DNA of 64,000 nt from Streptomyces purpureus (GTDB taxonomy: Bacteria > Actinomycetota > Actinomycetes > Streptomycetales > Streptomycetaceae), in the NCBI RefSeq assembly GCF_014648195.1, contig NZ_BMQQ01000018.1, forward strand, positions 17,818-81,817, written 5' to 3'. Shown piece after piece: positions 60,575 through 64,000 of the stretch. The notes below the pieces were generated by a model, which did not search any database, was not told the DNA's origin, and was given only the letters and a program-made list of their open reading frames with translations. Within the stretch, counting starts at the first letter, position 1. The number at the start of each line of letters is the position of its first letter. The position numbers and the translations under genes were made by a program.

Positions 60575-60934
60575 ATGGCCGTTCGCGAAGCTCTGTCAGT
60601 TGCACCCGACGCGCATCTGCGCACACCGGACAGCGCGCGCCTCGCCGAGGCGACCGAAGTGTTCGCCATGCTGGCCGACCCGACCCGGCTCCATCTGCTG
60701 TGGCTCATCGCCCAGGAGGAGTCGGACGTCTCCTCCCTCGCCGAGCGCTGCGAGGCCTCCCGGACGGCGGTGAGCCAGCACCTGGCGAAGCTGCGACTGG
60801 CAGGGCTCGTGGAGACCCGCCGGGAGGGCCGCCACGTCTTCTACAGCCTGCGCGACGGCCACCTGCGCCGCCTCGTCCTGGAGGCCCTCAGCCACGCCGA
60901 CCACCGCGTCAGCGGCACGGCACCACACGACTGA
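60575..60934 (+). CDS. ArsR/SmtB-family transcriptional repressor
   Basis: 119 residues from ATG 60575. FAMLADPTRLHLLWLIAQEE SDVSSLAERCEASRTAVSQH LAKLRLAGLVETRREGRHVF YSL is a full ArsR winged helix with recognition helix ASRTAVSQHL. The usual CVC metal site in that helix is replaced by CEAS, and there is a His-containing C-terminus (SHADHRVSG), so another metal site is possible. It is divergent from the MFS gene and probably its repressor. Confidence 0.9.
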   Translation: MAVREALSVAPDAHLRTPDSARLAEATEVFAMLADPTRLHLLWLIAQEESDVSSLAERCEASRTAVSQHLAKLRLAGLVETRREGRHVFYSLRDGHLRRLVLEALSHADHRVSGTAPHD

Positions 60935-60988
60935 GTTCTACGGACCCGGCCCGGGGCGGCTCACCCGGACGCATGCGACATTCATCGG

Positions 60989-61531
60989 ATGACTTCGCCA
61001 ACGATCGTTCTCGACCAACTGGCCTCGTCCGCCGACGTCACACCGTCCCGCCTTCAGCGCCTTGCCGAGTGCTGGGCCGAGGTCACCAACGCCGGCGGCG
61101 CGGCGGGATTCCCTTTCCCGCCCGTCGAACTCGCGCGCGTACGACCCGTCCTGGACGCCCTCGTCGACTCCCTCGCTCCCGCCACCAGCCGCCTGCTCAC
61201 CGCGAGCGTCAAAGGGGAATTGGCCGGCTGGCTGAACGTCCGGCGCGACCCGTTCGCGCTCATCGCCCACTGGGGCACCGTCCACCACGTCCAGACCCGT
61301 ACCGCCCTGCGGGGTCAGGGCGTTGGAGCGGCCCTGATGCACGAGGTGCGCCGTATCGCCCGGGACGAGATGGGCCTGGAGCAGTTGCATCTGGCCGCAC
61401 GCGGCGGGGAGGGCCTGGAGGACTTCTACGGAAGGCTGGGGTGGAAGGAAGCCGGCCGATGGCCGGGCGCTCTCCGGCTATCCGCGGGCGACGGCCGCGA
61501 CGAGATATTGATGCTGCTCGCGCCGCTCTGA
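60989..61531 (+). CDS. GNAT-family N-acetyltransferase
   Basis: 180 residues from ATG 60989. ELAGWLNVRRDPFALIAHWG TVHHVQTRTALRGQGVGAAL MHEVRRIARDEMGLEQLHLA is a clear GNAT core, with RGQGVG as the acetyl-CoA pyrophosphate loop, and FYGRLGWKEAGRWPG is the last motif. Acceptor unknown. It follows arsR by 54 bases and could belong to its transcript. Confidence 0.87.
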   Translation: MTSPTIVLDQLASSADVTPSRLQRLAECWAEVTNAGGAAGFPFPPVELARVRPVLDALVDSLAPATSRLLTASVKGELAGWLNVRRDPFALIAHWGTVHHVQTRTALRGQGVGAALMHEVRRIARDEMGLEQLHLAARGGEGLEDFYGRLGWKEAGRWPGALRLSAGDGRDEILMLLAPL

Positions 61532-61560
61532 CACGCGGCGCACCAATGTCATATGACCAT

Positions 61561-61603
61561 CTGAATTCCGCGCGGGGGCTACCTGAATTCCGCCGAGTTG
61601 ACA
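61561..61603 (+). promoter_or_regulatory. Direct repeats upstream of a -35 box
   Basis: CTGAATTCCGC occurs at 61561-61571 and 61583-61593, 22 bases apart, and TTGACA follows at 61598-61603. The spacing is two helical turns, as for activators binding next to a -35 region (SARP/AfsR-type). GTCATATGAC at 61548-61557 is a further palindrome. The next start is at 61742, so a leader of over 100 bases would follow. Confidence 0.5.
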
Positions 61604-61741
61604 TCGTCTCATTCCTCCGAGTGATCGATTCCTTGTCGCCGGCTCCGAGGCGTGTACGCATTCGCCGAATGCTTCACGCTCCGAGATGGTGAAGCCGTCA
61701 GGACAACTCGATGACCCGAATGCCGACATGGCGCAGAGGTA

Positions 61742-63367
61742 ATGACGAAAACCCCCCAGAACCAGACGGCGTCCTATGTCGGCGAAATCCTCACGGCCCT
61801 GGGCAGGCAGCCTGATCGGGTAGCTCTGATCTCCGGTGGCCGCCGGATGACCGCGCGTGAGGTCCGCGATCTCACGTATCGACTGGCCCGGGCCCTGAAT
61901 GCCCGTGGGCTCGGCCCGGGCACGACGGTCGCCCTGCTGACCGGAAACTCCCCGGAGGCCTTCGTCCTTCGCCACGCCGTCCAACTGGCCGGTTGTCAGA
62001 TCACCTACCTGCGCCACGACCTCTCCACCGACCTGCACAGCCTGCTGCTCGGCGGTCTGGGTGACCACGCCCTCGTCGTCGACCCGGGCCACATCGGCCG
62101 GGGCGCCGACATCGCCGCCCGAGCGGGAACGAAGGACTTCCTCGTCCTGGGCACCCCGCACGCCCCCGACGAGCGATGGTCAGAAACAAGTGAGGATCTG
62201 CTCGCGGCAGCCGCCAGGGTTTCCGCCGAGCCGTTCGCCTGTCCGGCCCGACCGGACGCCGTGCACACCCTCCTGCACACCGGCGGTTCCACGGGCCACC
62301 CCAAGGGCGTATGCCACACAGCCGCGCAGCAAGTCGGCTTCCGGCTTCAGCTGCTCGACCTGAGGCCGCCCGGAGGGCGGGAGCTGCTGTGCACCCCGCC
62401 TGCCGCGATCGGCGGCTACCTCGCGGATCTGGCGCTCTACGGCGGCGGAACAGTCGTACTGACGGAGGGCTTCGACGCGGCCGGCGTGCTCGAGGTGATC
62501 GAGCGGGAACGCATCAGCGGCGTCTACCTGCCACCCCCCATGCTCTTCGAGCTCCTGGACCACCCGGACCTCGCCAGGCGGGACACCTCCAGCTTGACGC
62601 ACATCGTCTACGGCGGCTGCGCCGCCTCCCCCCGACGCGTGGCCGACGCGCTGAGCCACTTCGGACCCGTGCTCATCCAGGTGTACGGGCAGACCGAGAC
62701 CGGCATCATCACCGCCCTGCGGGCCGAGGACCACGATCCGGACCGGCCCGAACGACTGCGCTCGGTCGGAAAGGCCCTGCCCGGCGTCCAGGTGGCCGTC
62801 CGCGACGAATCCGGCCTCGACCTGCCGACGGGCGCCGTCGGCGAAATCTGCGTGAAGTCCCCCATGGTCATGCGCGGCTACTGGAAGCAGCCCGAACTCA
62901 CCCGTGAATCCCTGTCCGGAGGCTGGCTGCGCACCGGAGACCTCGGCTGCCTCGACGAGCACGGCTACCTCACCGTGGCCGGGCGCGCCAACGAAGTGAT
63001 CAACAAATCCGTGGGGCGAATCCACCCCGCCGAAATCGAAGACGTTCTCAACTCCCGGCCCGACATCGCGGACTGCGCCGTCTTCGGGGTGCGCCGATCC
63101 GACTGGACGGAGGATGTGCACGCGGTCGTCGTACCGGTACAGGGCACCGCGCTCGACCACCAGCACATCCGGGAGTTCGTCCGGACCACGCTGGGCGCGC
63201 GGTACGAACCGTCCGCTGTCACGGTCGCCGCGGAAATCCCCTTGACTGAGTCCGGAAAGCCGGACAAGAAACTCCTCAGGCAACGTGCACAGACGACGGT
63301 TACGGTCGGACATGACGACGCAATTGAAAGTGGCCTCGAAAGTGGCCTCGACGGTCAGCGAGCTTGA
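61742..63367 (+). CDS. Acyl-CoA ligase-like adenylate-forming enzyme
   Basis: 541 residues from ATG 61742, with GAGG upstream. Core motifs: TLLHTGGSTGHPKGVCH (A3), VYGQTETG, GWLRTGDLG and the C-terminal TESGKPDKKLLR with the adenylation lysine. It adenylates a carboxylic acid and probably transfers it to CoA. Its 3' end overlaps the next gene by 56 bases, so the two are tightly coupled. The pair suggests that the ligase provides an acyl-CoA for the acyltransferase. Acid unknown. Confidence 0.86.
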   Translation: MTKTPQNQTASYVGEILTALGRQPDRVALISGGRRMTAREVRDLTYRLARALNARGLGPGTTVALLTGNSPEAFVLRHAVQLAGCQITYLRHDLSTDLHSLLLGGLGDHALVVDPGHIGRGADIAARAGTKDFLVLGTPHAPDERWSETSEDLLAAAARVSAEPFACPARPDAVHTLLHTGGSTGHPKGVCHTAAQQVGFRLQLLDLRPPGGRELLCTPPAAIGGYLADLALYGGGTVVLTEGFDAAGVLEVIERERISGVYLPPPMLFELLDHPDLARRDTSSLTHIVYGGCAASPRRVADALSHFGPVLIQVYGQTETGIITALRAEDHDPDRPERLRSVGKALPGVQVAVRDESGLDLPTGAVGEICVKSPMVMRGYWKQPELTRESLSGGWLRTGDLGCLDEHGYLTVAGRANEVINKSVGRIHPAEIEDVLNSRPDIADCAVFGVRRSDWTEDVHAVVVPVQGTALDHQHIREFVRTTLGARYEPSAVTVAAEIPLTESGKPDKKLLRQRAQTTVTVGHDDAIESGLESGLDGQRA

Positions 63368-64000
63368 CCAGGTCTTCCACCTGCGACGACGGGTGTTCGT
63401 GGAAGAGGTCGGCTACATCGAATCAGGCGATGCCGAACCGATCCAGCTGGCCGACGAATTCGACAGCCTTTCCACCGCCCGGCTCATCGTCGCCTACGAC
63501 GAGACAGAGCCTGTCGCCACCCTCCGCCTGATGCTCCCGGAGCAAGGACCTGCCGCGCGCCGGCACGACCACGCGATGGAGGTCCACGACGCGTGGCGGT
63601 TCGAGGGATTCGACCCCGGCGACCGGTACGCCGAGCTCGCGCGCATGTGCGTGCTGCGATCCCACCGTCGGCAGGGCGCCTCCCTCGCCATTCTGGCGCT
63701 CGCCCGGCGTGAATCTCTCGCCGCAGGCGTGACGCACTGGGTGGCGCGGGCCACGATGGAAACCGATCACCCCGAAGACGCACGGCTCATCCATGCCATC
63801 GCCCAGGCACGCGGACACTGCGATGTGCCACAGCGGGCCATCGCCCTCGACCCCTCGCCCGAGACCGGCGTCGGCCTCAGGCCCTTCTACAGCGAGGCGG
63901 AGCGTAAGGCGGGGGCCGATTCGATCGACGGGCTGCCCTATCCGAGGGCGCTCAACCTGTTCGCCGGCCTCGGCGCACGCTATGCCGGCCCGCCCTGCTT
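63312..64000 (+). CDS. LuxI/FeeM-type N-acyltransferase, runs off the window (partial)
   Basis: From ATG 63312 the frame is open to the right edge (about 229 residues). HLRRRVFVEEVGYIESGDAE PIQLADEFDSLSTARLIVAY and ATLRLMLPEQG resemble acyl-homoserine-lactone synthases and FeeM N-acyl amino acid synthases of the GNAT fold: R-x-x-x-F, D-x-F-D and the R-L-x-L-P strand. ELARMCVLRSHRRQGASLAI is the acyl-donor loop. It likely N-acylates an amine using the acyl-CoA from the upstream ligase. Product unknown; no LuxR gene is visible. Confidence 0.7.
   Translation, partial: MTTQLKVASKVASTVSELDQVFHLRRRVFVEEVGYIESGDAEPIQLADEFDSLSTARLIVAYDETEPVATLRLMLPEQGPAARRHDHAMEVHDAWRFEGFDPGDRYAELARMCVLRSHRRQGASLAILALARRESLAAGVTHWVARATMETDHPEDARLIHAIAQARGHCDVPQRAIALDPSPETGVGLRPFYSEAERKAGADSIDGLPYPRALNLFAGLGARYAGPPC
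63326..63349 (+). repeat. 24-bp tandem repeat in the gene overlap
   Basis: GAAAGTGGCCTC occurs twice in tandem, in the 3' end of the ligase (reading ESGLESGL) and the 5' end of the acyltransferase (reading KVASKVAS). Twelve bases keep both frames open. Confidence 0.85.

Noticed and set aside
1..64000. tRNA/rRNA genes, CRISPR arrays, att sites of an integrative element
   Set aside because: No cloverleaf-like sequence, regularly spaced repeats, integrase or conjugation genes were seen. The only dispersed exact repeat found is the 32-bp pair.

Overview
The window is high-GC actinomycete DNA, almost certainly a Streptomyces accessory (chromosome-arm-like) region. Codon third positions are strongly G/C, genes are tightly packed with ATGA/GTGA start-stop overlaps, and many products are typical Streptomyces families (CYP158/RppA, ECF41 sigma factor, DUF6480, UdgX, CtpI-type P-ATPase). 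I saw no tRNA, rRNA, CRISPR array or phage structural gene.

Layout. 1-1.5 kb: end of an operon with two ATP-grasp ligases and a small unknown protein. 1.5-4.7 kb: the flaviolin-type operon DUF952 - P450 - rppA, whose rppA 3' end is replaced by a broken IS30 transposase. 4.9-6.25 kb: a rifamycin-type glycosyltransferase (Rgt-like) behind a rifamycin-associated element (RAE). 6.3-13.2 kb: small genes, a frameshifted XRE regulator, an IS5 remnant fused to half of an EamA transporter, and a GNAT gene between two 32-bp direct repeats. 13.25-19.2 kb: two overlapping genes encoding three GTPase domains (YfjP/dynamin-like), a candidate membrane-remodelling or defence module. 19.3-23.2 kb: a dead LysR gene, then a HelR-type RNA polymerase helicase behind a second RAE copy. 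23.3-26.9 kb: ECF41 sigma factor plus SRPBCC gene and small enzymes. 26.9-42.2 kb: a stress/redox block (1493-aa P-type ATPase, BON, phosphoesterase, alcohol dehydrogenase, pyruvate-oxidase-like enzyme, UdgX, two SDRs, MFS). 42.0-53.5 kb: a ten-gene minus-strand cluster with GmhA-, HldE- and GmhB-like heptose enzymes, five glycosyltransferases, a carbamoyltransferase and a UXS-like epimerase. 53.8-57.3 kb: topoisomerase IB, CsbD, a strong terminator, then the wreck of an aromatic-catabolism operon. 57.3-61.5 kb: LysR, lipoprotein, an ArsR/MFS pair and a GNAT. 61.7-64 kb: an acyl-CoA-ligase-like enzyme overlapping a LuxI/FeeM-type N-acyltransferase that runs off the end.

The best-supported story is antibiotic self-protection. 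A 49-bp promoter element, 42/49 identical between its two copies and containing the 19-bp RAE, precedes both the glycosyltransferase at 5012 and the HelR-like gene at 20975. One would inactivate rifamycins and the other would rescue RNA polymerase, probably as one regulon. The most open question is the three-GTPase operon between them. Several disrupted genes differ from an intact frame by one missing base in a short G or C run, so some pseudogene calls could be sequence error.
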